Shown here in pieces: positions 53,099 to 62,100 of a stretch of DNA of 64,000 bases. The position numbers and the translations under genes are program-made. Position 1 is the stretch's first letter; every line of letters starts with the position of its first letter. Origin of the DNA: Mitsuokella jalaludinii DSM 13811 (lineage in GTDB: Bacteria > Bacillota > Negativicutes > Selenomonadales > Selenomonadaceae); assembly GCF_000702905.1 (NCBI RefSeq), contig NZ_JNKR01000001.1, forward strand, positions 1 to 64,000. The letters run 5' to 3'. A model generated the notes under the pieces. That model did not search any database, was not told the origin of the DNA, and saw only the letters and a list, made by a program, of their open reading frames with translations.

Positions 53099-54563
53099 AC
53101 ATTTTTGAGGCATCATCAGTTTGTGTGGAGAAATTCCCAGCCTGCTAAGTAGCTTCATAATCCCATGGTAACCTTACATCAATGTCGGAGCAGCGGAGCA
53201 TAATCATATCAATCATGTTGTCTATATTACGAAATCCGTAGGCCATGTAAACGGATAGCTTGATTTTCCGATTGGTCGCCTCCAGTACGGCGTTGGACAG
53301 ATGATGCTCCATTGTTGCCAGTATGGCATCGTAGTGACGGCGTATTTTCCGTTGGAGCTCGACAAACACATTGATGCGACAGTGCTGAGCCCATTTAATC
53401 CATCCGTCCAGTTCTTTCTTGGCGATAGCGACATTCTCGCACTGGAAAACAAGACGGAGTTTCTCTTTTAGCAGATAGGCACGATACAGCCGCTTGTCAG
53501 CCTTGGCAATGAATTCAAGCTGAGCTTGCTGTTTCTTGGTGAGATGCTCCGGAGCCTTTCCCAGAGCAAACCGAGAGCCTTTCAAGTCTTTGGCTGTGGT
53601 ATCTTTCTTGGGACGACCGCGTTTCTTCGGAGTCTTATCTGCTGGATTCCTCAAGGCATCACGCCATGCTAAACGACGCACCTCGTCAAGGGCTTCAGTA
53701 GCCCACTGTACAACGTGGAACGGGTCAATGCATCGCTTGGCTACCGGACAAAAATCGTTGATGCATGCCTGAATCCATTTGGCACCATCACCAGATACAA
53801 GCTGTATATTGGCCAGTTGTTCTTTGCTCAGCAGCTTGAAGAACTTGGTGAAAATGGTCTTGCCATGTCCTTCATGAGCCCAGATAACCTTACCTGTGTC
53901 ATGATTGATGACCACCGTTATGTACTTGTGTCCCTTCTTGTAGCTGGTTTCGTCAACGCCTATGCGGACAAGTCCCACGAAGTGTGCGGCTGGATTTGCA
54001 TCAAGTTCAGCCCGCATCCTGCTAATGATAGAGCCGATGGTATTCCAAGAAATCCTGAGCAAAGAGGCAACAGCGGTTTTCGTGCAGGACAAGGAGAGCC
54101 AAGTGGCCAGCTCCTCAAATTCCTTTGTAAAACGGGACTTATGCCTTGCCCAAGGAACAGATGCCGTAACGACCCCATGTTTGGGGCACATGACACGATG
54201 TATATCTGCTACAATATAGACTTTGTGGGTATTCCAGTCGCAAGCCCGCCAAGAACGGGTGCCACCGCGGCCATTGTCATAGTGGACAGATTTTCTGCCA
54301 CATATGCCGCAACGGCATTGTTCGTCTTTGGTAGGATGTGCCTTGATGACAATTGTTCCATCTGGCAAAATTTTCATGTCATCTATAGCGGTATGCTTGA
54401 CATTTAGGATTGATTTGAGTATCTTTTTGGTGAGCATACATTTCCCCCGTACGATGTGTTTTTTAGCCGAAAATATCGTACAGGAAAATGTATGCTTTTT
54501 CAATGGTCATAAGGGATGGGAAGAGTTAGTTCCCCACACATTCTGATGGAGTGCCACATTTTT
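53099..54563 (-). mobile_element. Complete ISL3-family insertion sequence with 8-bp target duplication
   Basis: The element runs from 53107 to 54555. Its ends are an imperfect inverted repeat of about 26 bp (GAGGCATCATCAG... and GGCACTCCATCAG..., sharing ATCAG, TGTGTGG and GAA), and both sides carry ACATTTTT (53099-53106 and 54556-54563). An exact 8-bp duplication is the ISL3 rule. Ends and target site are intact, so the insertion is recent and probably active. It landed at the very 3' end of an hsdS remnant. Confidence 0.92.
53145..54437 (-). CDS. ISL3-family transposase
   Basis: 430 residues from the ATG at 54437 behind GGGGG; the longer frame adds 22 unlikely residues. The zinc-finger N-terminus has CRCGICGRKSVHYD and a second Cys pair near VMCPKHGVV, then the DDE catalytic core: GVDETSYKKGHKY (first Asp), LVSGDGAKWIQACI (second Asp) and the C-terminal NAVLEATNRKIKLSVYMAYG with the Glu. 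It is full length and uninterrupted, so it should be functional. Confidence 0.95.
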   Translation of the reverse strand: MLTKKILKSILNVKHTAIDDMKILPDGTIVIKAHPTKDEQCRCGICGRKSVHYDNGRGGTRSWRACDWNTHKVYIVADIHRVMCPKHGVVTASVPWARHKSRFTKEFEELATWLSLSCTKTAVASLLRISWNTIGSIISRMRAELDANPAAHFVGLVRIGVDETSYKKGHKYITVVINHDTGKVIWAHEGHGKTIFTKFFKLLSKEQLANIQLVSGDGAKWIQACINDFCPVAKRCIDPFHVVQWATEALDEVRRLAWRDALRNPADKTPKKRGRPKKDTTAKDLKGSRFALGKAPEHLTKKQQAQLEFIAKADKRLYRAYLLKEKLRLVFQCENVAIAKKELDGWIKWAQHCRINVFVELQRKIRRHYDAILATMEHHLSNAVLEATNRKIKLSVYMAYGFRNIDNMIDMIMLRCSDIDVRLPWDYEAT

Positions 54564-54567
54564 TTAC

Positions 54568-54665
54568 GCCCAAGCCCCCGCGAAACGCCCGCGCAAGGAT
54601 CGACGGCTTCATGCTGTCGAAGCCTGCCAGCGCCGACTCTGCCGACTGCCGTCTTATCCCCTGCC
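54568..54665 (-). pseudogene. Remnant of a second hsdS 3' end
   Basis: Read on the minus strand, this stretch encodes RRQSAESALAGFDSMKPSIL followed by ARAFRGGLG, nearly the same as the C-terminus of the intact hsdS gene (EVRQSAESVLVAIDSMKQSI, then LARAFHGELGA). DNA identity is high over about 80 bp. The rest of the gene is absent and the ISL3 element sits right where its stop codon should be. It shows that the hsd locus once extended further, or that a duplicate specificity gene existed here. Confidence 0.75.
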
Positions 54666-54687
54666 AAGCCTCACGCAAGGCTTCGGC

Positions 54688-54716
54688 AAAAAAAGAGAGG
54701 GGCATTTGCCCCTCTC
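54688..54716 (-). terminator. Terminator after the HPr-lactate dehydrogenase gene
   Basis: GAGAGGGGC and GCCCCTCTC are separated by four bases and followed by seven T's on the minus strand. Confidence 0.92.
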
Positions 54717-54755
54717 CGTAACGTAAAAGTTAGAGATCAGAATCTGTGATCGTGC

Positions 54756-56054
54756 TTATTTCACCTCAGCAGCACCGAACGGACGGCCCTCGTTGAAATT
54801 GCGGGCGTTCTCCATCGTCACCGTCGCGATGGCCTGCAGTGCCTCGCGCGTAAAGAATGCCTGATGGCTCGTGAGGATGACCTGCGGGAACATGAGCAGA
54901 CGGCCCGTGACATCCTCCGTCGGGACATCGAAGCTGTGGTCCGTGTAGACATTGGCATCCTCGCCCTCGTAGACGTCGAGCGCAACCGCATGGAACTTGC
55001 CCTTCTTGAGCGCGGCAATGAGCGCTTCCGTATCGATGAGGCCGCCGCGTGCAGCATTCGTGAGCATGACATCGTCCTTCATGAGGGAGATGGCCTTCTC
55101 ATCGATGAGATGATACGTGCCGCCTTCGCCCATGATGAGCGGTGCGTGAATGGAGATGAGGTCAGAGCGCTTCAGGACCTCTTCCTTCGAAGCATAGGTG
55201 AGCAGACCCTCTTCCTCGAGCTTCTTGTTCGGGAATGCATCCCAGCCGATGACCGTCATGCCGTAGCCCTTGCAGATGCGCGCCATGCACTGGCCGATGC
55301 GGCCCGTGCCGAGGATGCCGGCGACCTTGTTGTGGAGATCGACGCCGAGCAGGCCCGTGAGGTCGAAGTTGTTGTCGCGCACCTTGTTGTATGCCTTGTG
55401 CAGGCGGCGGTTTGCAGCCTGCAGCGTCGCCATGGCATGCTCTGCCACTGCGTATGGGGAGTAAGCCGGTACGCGCAGGACCGTGATGCCGTACTCGGCA
55501 GCGGCCTTCTTGTCGACATTGTTGAAGCCGGCGCAGCGCAGGAGGATCAGTCGGACACCGCCGTCATGCAGCTGCTCGATGACAGAACGCGGTGCCTCGT
55601 CGTTGACGAAGATGCAGACAGCGTCATAGCCGTTGGCGAGGTGTGCCGTCTCATCCGTCAGGCGGCTCGAGAAATACTTGAGTTCGACGTTGTACGTGCC
55701 CTCGCCCTTGTCCTTTGCGAGCTCGCTGAAGTAGAGGCGGTCATAGTCTTTCGTGCCGAAAAAGGCGACCTTGAGGACAGAGCCCTTCTTCTCCTTCGGG
55801 CCCATGGCATCGAAAACAGCCTGGATCTGCTGTGCAGCCTCTTCCTCATCAGGGCCGTCCACGGTGACATTGACCGTTGCGCCTTTCGGGGCGTGGAGGT
55901 TCAAGATCTCCAGCACGTTGTTGCCCTGGGCAGTCTCATTATCGACCTCGAGCGTCACCGCCGCCCGCAGGTTGCTGCATGCCTGCGCGATCTGAGCTGC
56001 GGGACGCGCATGGATACCGATTGAGCACTTCACGACGACTTGGAATTTTTTCAT
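54756..56054 (-). CDS. HPr phosphocarrier domain fused to D-lactate dehydrogenase
   Basis: 432 residues from the ATG at 56054 (GGAGG nine bases before). Residues 1-88 are a full HPr domain: GIHARPA with the phosphorylatable His exactly at 15 and Arg17, then a helix and a second region where the regulatory Ser46 is replaced by Asn (QGNNVLEILNL). A short linker leads into a complete D-2-hydroxyacid dehydrogenase from about residue 94, with Rossmann GILGTGRIGQ, catalytic Arg336 in NAARGGL, Glu363 in DVYEGE and His397 in SHQAFF, each shifted by about 100 relative to free D-LDH. It likely reduces pyruvate to D-lactate under phosphotransferase control. Promoter and terminator are its own. Confidence 0.9.
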   Translation of the reverse strand: MKKFQVVVKCSIGIHARPAAQIAQACSNLRAAVTLEVDNETAQGNNVLEILNLHAPKGATVNVTVDGPDEEEAAQQIQAVFDAMGPKEKKGSVLKVAFFGTKDYDRLYFSELAKDKGEGTYNVELKYFSSRLTDETAHLANGYDAVCIFVNDEAPRSVIEQLHDGGVRLILLRCAGFNNVDKKAAAEYGITVLRVPAYSPYAVAEHAMATLQAANRRLHKAYNKVRDNNFDLTGLLGVDLHNKVAGILGTGRIGQCMARICKGYGMTVIGWDAFPNKKLEEEGLLTYASKEEVLKRSDLISIHAPLIMGEGGTYHLIDEKAISLMKDDVMLTNAARGGLIDTEALIAALKKGKFHAVALDVYEGEDANVYTDHSFDVPTEDVTGRLLMFPQVILTSHQAFFTREALQAIATVTMENARNFNEGRPFGAAEVK

Positions 56055-56089
56055 TGATAAGATCCTCCCCAAAAAATGCGGTACATTTA

Positions 56090-56140
56090 TCGTATTGCTA
56101 ATACGATTATACGACGCCGCGCGTGTGAAAGCAATAACAT
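56090..56140 (-). promoter_or_regulatory. Promoter and operators of the HPr-lactate dehydrogenase gene
   Basis: On the minus strand TTGCTT, a 17-base spacer and TATAAT (56106-56111). A perfect inverted repeat, TCGTAT-5-ATACGA (56090-56106), overlaps the transcription start. Over the -35 box the 18 bp at 56123-56140 (GTGTGAAAGCAATAACAT) resemble a Rex site. Redox control by Rex together with an unknown second regulator is a reasonable reading. Confidence 0.6.
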
Positions 56141-56240
56141 ATTTGCAGTCCTCTGCACTTTTTTGAGCGACTGTTACCGAGATTGGCTAGTTGTGACTGC
56201 CTGATGGGTATCCCGTGAACTTCTTCCCTGTCTATAACTC

Positions 56241-56291
56241 TGTGGATTTCCTGTGGATATCCTGTGGATAAGTTGCGGCAGGTGTGGATAA
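56241..56291. promoter_or_regulatory. Cluster of four DnaA-box-like repeats
   Basis: TGTGGATTT (56241), TGTGGATAT (56252), TGTGGATAA (56263) and TGTGGATAA (56283) lie in the same direction at 11, 11 and 20 bp spacing, that is on one face of the helix. The last two equal the perfect DnaA box TTATCCACA. No dnaA or dnaN is near, so this is not oriC as such. The remainder of 56142-56463 holds no gene; 56369-56399 has a weak hairpin followed by T's on the minus strand. Confidence 0.75.
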
Positions 56292-56463
56292 TTTGACGAA
56301 CTGTCCCGGTTTATGGTTCAGGATATGATCAGGCTGTGTCCGCTCTGTGTTCCTATGTGACATAGTAAAAAGCCGCAATCCGTTGGCGCACAAGGCTTCC
56401 GAGCTCCCCTAAGACAAAGACAAAGCAAAGATAAAGAAAGAGTAACGTAGTAGCGAGCAAGGC

Positions 56464-56491
56464 TCAGCGATGGCGCAGGTAGCACGGGATG
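56464..56491. repeat. Left direct repeat of the hsd island (att-like)
   Basis: These 28 bp match 62657-62684 in the same orientation with only two differences (core CAGCGATGGCGCAG and AGCACGGGATG identical). The copy begins right after the hsdS stop codon. On the minus strand it still reads IPCYLRHR-stop, echoing the end of the symporter gene at the other copy. This is the pattern of attachment sites around an integrated element. Confidence 0.7.
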
Positions 56492-57775
56492 TCACGCCCC
56501 AAGTTCCCCATGGAACGCTCGCGCGAGGATTGACTGCTTCATGCTGTCGATGGCTACCAGCACCGACTCCGCCGACTGTCGGACTTCTTCTTCCCTGCCG
56601 AGCAGTCGGTCGAGGATGGCGACAATCTCTTGCTGCTCTGGAAGTGATGCCATCGGTATCGTTAACTGACGCAATCCTTTTATTGGAACCGTCAGTTGTG
56701 CCGTGCCCTTGGCAATTCTTGTAGCCTCTCGATAAAAATCCTTCTCTTGCAAGGCGTACCAAAGATACCTTTGCAGAATAACATCTTCCTTCGGCTTCAG
56801 CAAAGCCATGTGGCGCTGGAAACAAAACGCCTGGTCCGTGTCGACTAACACAGGAATCCCATACGTCCCGACCAATGTGTAGAGCACATCACCTGATTCC
56901 GGCTTACGCGTGTCGGTCAATTTGTCATAGTAGTCCTGCGGAACAAACCGCGTCTCCGAAAAATCGAGTTTACCTTTGTTCACATTCGAGATGACCAAGA
57001 ACGGAATGCCTCTACTTGATTTTGGCGGCGGCATGTGATCACCGTCAAAGATGCTCTTGCAGACATCAGCTAATGGCACGCTTTGATATACGTCACCCGT
57101 CACACCTCGTGCTTCACGCCATTTCGCTGTCAGCTTACCTGCAAATGCATCGTGCAGCAGCGCAGCCTTGCGCGTTTCATGGGCGTCGAAGACAGACTGC
57201 ACCTTTGCCTTGGCAGCATCGAGCTTGGCAAACAACGACTCAATGCGCGCCACAAGGCGCTGCTGCTCAGATACCGTTGGATATGGAACAGGCATGTCTG
57301 AAAGAACTTTTCCGGTGACTTGTAAAAAAGTACTACCTGTCGCATGCTCATATAGATAAGATTCTGACTGAATGAGATAGTATCTGATCCAGTCGACTGC
57401 TCCTGCAATGGTTCGTATGCCTGCCACGCCACGGCCTAAACAATACTCACCATCAGATACAACAGGTCGCCCCAATGTTGCGCGGATACATAAAACCAAA
57501 TCATTTTTCCTAGAAAGTTTTGTCACTACCTTTGTGTATTTATGGGGAGTAAGTTCCTTAGCCCCCATATCAGCAGCACCGCCAATCAGTGGCGTATACG
57601 AGCTATCATCCGTTGTATCAAATCCACGCGGCGACTGTCCCATGATGATATCAGACAAGCCATCGAGTCTTACCCACTTCCATCCCTCTGGCAACTCATA
57701 CGGCTGCTCTTCCTCTGGCACAAGGGCGGCGGCAAGGCGTTCTTCTGGTGTCATTTCTTTCTTGTTCTTGGCCAT
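56492..57775 (-). CDS. hsdS: Type I restriction enzyme specificity subunit HsdS
   Basis: 427 residues from the ATG at 57775; the far longer frame only reads through hsdM. Two target-recognition domains (about 25-180 and 225-360) each open with the LADVCKSIFDGDH or LDGLSDIIMGQSPRG type of strand and are joined by conserved helices (EQQRLVARIESLFAKLDAAK and PEQQEIVAILDRLLGREEEV). These two halves read the two parts of a split DNA target. The last 30 residues are duplicated in a remnant 1.9 kb away. It follows hsdM after one base. Confidence 0.95.
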   Translation of the reverse strand: MAKNKKEMTPEERLAAALVPEEEQPYELPEGWKWVRLDGLSDIIMGQSPRGFDTTDDSSYTPLIGGAADMGAKELTPHKYTKVVTKLSRKNDLVLCIRATLGRPVVSDGEYCLGRGVAGIRTIAGAVDWIRYYLIQSESYLYEHATGSTFLQVTGKVLSDMPVPYPTVSEQQRLVARIESLFAKLDAAKAKVQSVFDAHETRKAALLHDAFAGKLTAKWREARGVTGDVYQSVPLADVCKSIFDGDHMPPPKSSRGIPFLVISNVNKGKLDFSETRFVPQDYYDKLTDTRKPESGDVLYTLVGTYGIPVLVDTDQAFCFQRHMALLKPKEDVILQRYLWYALQEKDFYREATRIAKGTAQLTVPIKGLRQLTIPMASLPEQQEIVAILDRLLGREEEVRQSAESVLVAIDSMKQSILARAFHGELGA

Positions 57776-57776
57776 G

Positions 57777-59192
57777 TCACTTCTCCTTTGCGGCGCGCAG
57801 TTCGTCGGCGACTTCCCGCAGGAGCTTGGCGGCTTCTCGAAGGCTGGCGATGGCGCTCTCGGCGCTCTCGACGGGGTCGGGCAGGTCTTCGTAGTCGATG
57901 ATGGAATCGTCTTTGATGAGGCCGAGGTCGAGGCTGTCGTCTTTGGCGGCGATCTCTTCGCGCGTGTACGAGTGCCAGCGCTCGTCCTCGACGCTGTGGC
58001 GGTCGGCGGCCTCATAGGCCTTGACGAAGCCCGCGAAGTCCTCGCGCTTGAGCGGGTGCGTCTTGCCGAAGGACGGCATGTTCGTGCGCAGGTCATAGAA
58101 CCAGACTTCGTGCGTGTTCCCCTGGTCGGACGTGCCGCGCGTAAAGAAGAGCACGTTTGTCTTGACGCCCTGCGCATAGAAGATGCCCGTCGGCAGGCGC
58201 AGGATGGTGTGCAGGTCGCACTTCTCCATGAGGTCGCGGCGGATGGCCTGACCGTCGCCGTCGGCGAACAGGACGTTGTCGGGCAGGACAACGGCGGCAC
58301 GCGCTCTGCCGTTTGCCTTAAGGCTGCGGTAGATGTGCTGGAGGAAGTTGAGCTGCTTGTTGCTCGTCGTGTAGGTGAAGTCGTCGCGCGTCGCGCGCTC
58401 GCCGCCCTTCTTCGTGCCGAACGGCGGATTCGTCAGCACGACGTCGTAATCCTTGAAGCGCTTGCCGAAGTCCGAGAGCGTGTCGCCAAGGTAAATCGGG
58501 CCATCGATGCCGTGCAGCATGGCGTTCATGAGCGCGAGGCGGTGCGTGTCGTGGACGAGCTCGCAGCCGGAGAAGGCTTCCTCGACTTCGAAGTTGGCCA
58601 GCTCCTCGGTGAGGTCGGCGTAGTCGTCCGTCATGTCCCTGACGTACTGCGCAGCGGCAATCATGAAGCCGAACGTGCCGCAGGCCGGGTCGTTGCAGCG
58701 CTCGCCGGGCTGCGGCTTCACGAGACGCGTCATGACGTCGATGAGCACGCGCGGCGTGAAGTACTGGCCCGCGCCGGATTTCTTCTCGTTGGCGTTCTTC
58801 TCGAGCAGTCCTTCATAGAGGCTGCCGAGCCCCTCTTCCTTGGCGGAGAACCAGTCGAGCTCGTCGATGCTCGTGATGATCTTCTCGAGGTTCTTCGGCT
58901 CGTCGATGTTTGTCGCGGCTCCGGCGTAGATCTCGCGCACGCGGCCCTGCGTCTCTGTGCCAAGCTTGTCGAGGACTTTCTTGTAGTGGTTCTTGAGGTC
59001 GAGGCCGCGCAGGTCGCGCAGCGCATCCCAGCGGCAGTCCTCCGGGATCGGATCCTCGGTGTACGTCTCCTTCGCCATCTTGAGGAAGAGGATGTAGGTC
59101 AGCTCCGTCACATACTGATGATACGTGATGCCGTCGTCGCGCAGGACGTTGCAGAGATTCCAGAGCTTCGCTACGATTTCTTGTGTGTTCAT
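57777..59192 (-). CDS. hsdM: Type I restriction enzyme methyltransferase subunit HsdM
   Basis: 471 residues, N6-adenine methyltransferase of the RM complex. AdoMet motif I is DPACGTFGFMIAA (about 165-177), and the catalytic NPPFGTKKGG lies at about 254. The N-terminal helical domain opens with IVAKLWNLCNVLRDDGITYH. Length and order match the EcoR124/StySKI-like families. Its start overlaps the hsdR stop (ATGA), so the three subunits are translated together. Confidence 0.97.
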   Translation of the reverse strand: MNTQEIVAKLWNLCNVLRDDGITYHQYVTELTYILFLKMAKETYTEDPIPEDCRWDALRDLRGLDLKNHYKKVLDKLGTETQGRVREIYAGAATNIDEPKNLEKIITSIDELDWFSAKEEGLGSLYEGLLEKNANEKKSGAGQYFTPRVLIDVMTRLVKPQPGERCNDPACGTFGFMIAAAQYVRDMTDDYADLTEELANFEVEEAFSGCELVHDTHRLALMNAMLHGIDGPIYLGDTLSDFGKRFKDYDVVLTNPPFGTKKGGERATRDDFTYTTSNKQLNFLQHIYRSLKANGRARAAVVLPDNVLFADGDGQAIRRDLMEKCDLHTILRLPTGIFYAQGVKTNVLFFTRGTSDQGNTHEVWFYDLRTNMPSFGKTHPLKREDFAGFVKAYEAADRHSVEDERWHSYTREEIAAKDDSLDLGLIKDDSIIDYEDLPDPVESAESAIASLREAAKLLREVADELRAAKEK

Positions 59193-62100
59193 GCGGATTT
59201 TCCTCCATCGTCATAGTCGTCATAAAGGTAGGTGTTGAGCTTGTCGATCACTTCCGCCAGATGGCCGTCGAAGATCCTGTCGTAGCGCGGCTGGCCTCCG
59301 TCTCTCCTGAAACGGCTGTCGTCGCGGAACATCTGCATGCCGATGACGTAGTTCTCGTCGGCGAGGAAGTATTTCTCGATCTTGCGCAGGACATTCTCCT
59401 GCGGCTTGGTCAGCTTGCCATGATGGCGCAGCTCGTCGATCAGGCGGCTGACGGCACCATGGATGCGCTCTTCGTGGCTCTTCAGCGGCGTGCCGATCGT
59501 CGCACGGCGAATGAGGCTGATGATGTCGGCCGTGACGGCTGCGCCATCGCCGCCCGCGATGGCGTCGGAGAGCTGGCGCTCGGTGAAGTGGAGCGCGCTG
59601 AGCTGCTTGCGCAGGCTCTTGAGGTCCTGCACGGTGAGGTCCTGCGGCCGCGTGCAGATGATGTTGAGCGCCTCGACCTTGTCGCGGTTCTCGCGCACCC
59701 ATGCGGTGAAGGACTCGAGGTAGTCCTCCGGCCGCGTCTCGCCCTCGCCGTAGCCGTGGTAGACCCTGGTGACTTTGTCGGTGTGGTCGTCGATGACGAT
59801 GCCCTTGCGCGTGTGGTGGATAGACTCGAGCGCCTCGATGGCGGCACGGTTCGCCAGGAGGACGGTGCGCGCCTGCTCGGGCTGCATATCCTTCACCGCA
59901 TTGATGAAGGCGGTCAATGAGGCAGGTGCTTTCCCGTCGATGGCGAGCGAGGCGGCGGCCTCCTTGTCCTGTGACGTGTCGAGCAGTTTGCTCTTGCGGC
60001 GCAGCCGGCCCGTGAAGCGGCCGAGGCGCGCGCTCAGTTTCTTCTGGCGCAGCGCGCTGTCAGCGGCCAGCGATGCCTCTTCGAGGCCGTCGAGCAGTTT
60101 TGCGAATGTCTCCTTGGGGTTCGCTGCGACGGGCTTCATGTCGCTGACCTTCTCGAGCGCGGCATACGTGCCGACGGGGTCGTAGATGTCGAAGGCCGCC
60201 TTGTGGATGGCGGGACAAAGTCGCGTTGCGCGGCCGAGCATCTGCTCGAAGAGGATGCGCGACTTGACGCGGCGCAGGAAGACGAGCGTCGTTATTGCGG
60301 GGACGTCGATGCCCGTCGTGAGCAGGTCGACCGTCACGACGATGCTCGGATACGCTTCATTCTTGAAGTGCTGCACGGCCTCGCGTATCTTCTTCTGGTT
60401 GCCGTTCTCGATGGTGCCCGTGATCTTGCGGATGGCATCGGCCGGTGCCATGCCTTCATAGAGCTCCCTGAGCAAGCGCACGATGAGGTCGGCGTGCTGG
60501 TCGTTCGCGGCGAAGATCATCATCTTCCCCTGCGAGGGCTCCGTCGGGTCGAAATTCTTGGCAATCTCCTTGAGCACTTCCCGGTTGAAGTTCTCGGTGA
60601 TGACCTTGCGATTGAAGTCATCGATGTCGAAGTCGAGCTCGTCCTCGAGCTGCGCGCCATTGAGGAGTTCGCCCGTCTCCGGGTCGATCATCGCGACCTG
60701 CTCCCCCTTCTTGTAGTGGATGCCCTTCGTCGAGAGCTCCGTCTCGATGTGGATGGGCGCATTGTGGTCGACGAGGTAGCCGTCGACGACGGCCTCGCGG
60801 TAGGAATACGTGAAGACGGGCGCGCCGAAGATCTGCGTCGTGTGCAGTGCCGGCGTGGCCGTCAGCGCGATCTTCACGGCGTCGAAGTACTCGACGACAT
60901 TGCGGTACTTGCTCAAGTAGTCGCGCTGGTCGCGGTAGAGGGCCGCGTCCTCGCTCATATCGCGGTCGAGGATGTAGCCGCGGTGCGCTTCGTCGATGAT
61001 GACGAGGTCGAAGTCCGTGACAGCTGGCATCGACTCGCCTTCCTGATAGAGGATGCGGCGCACGAGGCTCTGGACCGTCGCGATCTGCACGCTCGTCTCA
61101 CGCTCGATGGCGGCATCGTCGGCGATGCCCTGGACGTTGTAGATCTGTGTGAGTGTCTGGAGCTCGGCGAGCTTGACCTCGCGGAAGGTGTCCTCTGCCT
61201 GTGAGCCGAGGACGTTGCGGTCAACGAGGAAGAGGATGCGGCGGAAGCGCCGCGTCTTGAGGAAGCGGTAGATCAGCGCGAGGACCAGGCGCGTCTTGCC
61301 CGTGCCGGTTGCCATCGCGAGCAGCATCGAGGTCTGTCCGTCAGCGAGCGCCTGCTCGACGGCCTCGACGGCCCTTATCTGATAGTCGCGCAGGCTCAAG
61401 CCCTGCGGGTCGCGCAGTTCGTCGTAAGGCTCGGCGGCGAGTCGCTTCTCCCCTTCTGACTTGTCGTGTTTCAGGAGCGCGAGGATGCCGTCTGGCGACA
61501 CCCAGCCGTGCAGGACGTGCGGGATGTTCATCGGATCGCGCAGGTCCTGGAACCAGATGCCCGACTTCTCCTTGTACTGCTCGATGTAGGGACGGCCGTT
61601 CGTCGCAAAGATGAACGGCACCTGATAGTCGCCCCACTTGCCAACGGTGTACGGAGCCGCGCCCTCGGCGACCGTGGCATAGCGCTTGCCCTGACCGTCG
61701 AGGACGGCGGAGACATCCTTGTACTCAGCCTTCGCCTCGACGACGGCGACCATCTTCTCGCCGCAGAACAGGGCGTAGTCGACGGGGCCCGTGCACGTCG
61801 GCCACTCGGCGATGGCGATGTTACGCCCTTTCTGCGGCCGCGTGCCCGCGCTGTGGCGCAGGTGTTGCGTGTCCGCCTCCCAGCCGACGCGGCGCAGCTG
61901 CTCGTCGATGAGCAGGCGCGTCTCGGCCTCACTCTTGTAGCGGTGTGCAGCCGCAAGGTTCGCGCGCTTCTGGCGCTTCTCGCGCGTCAGCCGCTCTGCC
62001 GAGGCCGACTCGATGGCCTTGGCCGCCACCTCTTCGTCATGGGCCGCTTCTTTCCGGCGTTCCTCGGCCGTCTCGCGCGCCTCCATGACCTCCGGCGGCA

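Noticed and set aside
56241-56291. DnaA boxes as the chromosomal origin
   Set aside because: There is no dnaA, dnaN, AT-rich unwinding element or other origin gene near; kept only as a DnaA-box cluster.
56400-56450. A/G-rich repeats (AAAGACAAAGCAAAG...) near the hsd left boundary
   Set aside because: Too short and irregular for a CRISPR array or tandem repeat; I see no CRISPR array or cas gene in the window.
57776-58300. Long N-terminal part of the hsdS frame, Ser/Thr/Pro/Arg-rich
   Set aside because: It is another reading frame of hsdM, with no ribosome site and no protein-like pattern; hsdS starts at 57775.
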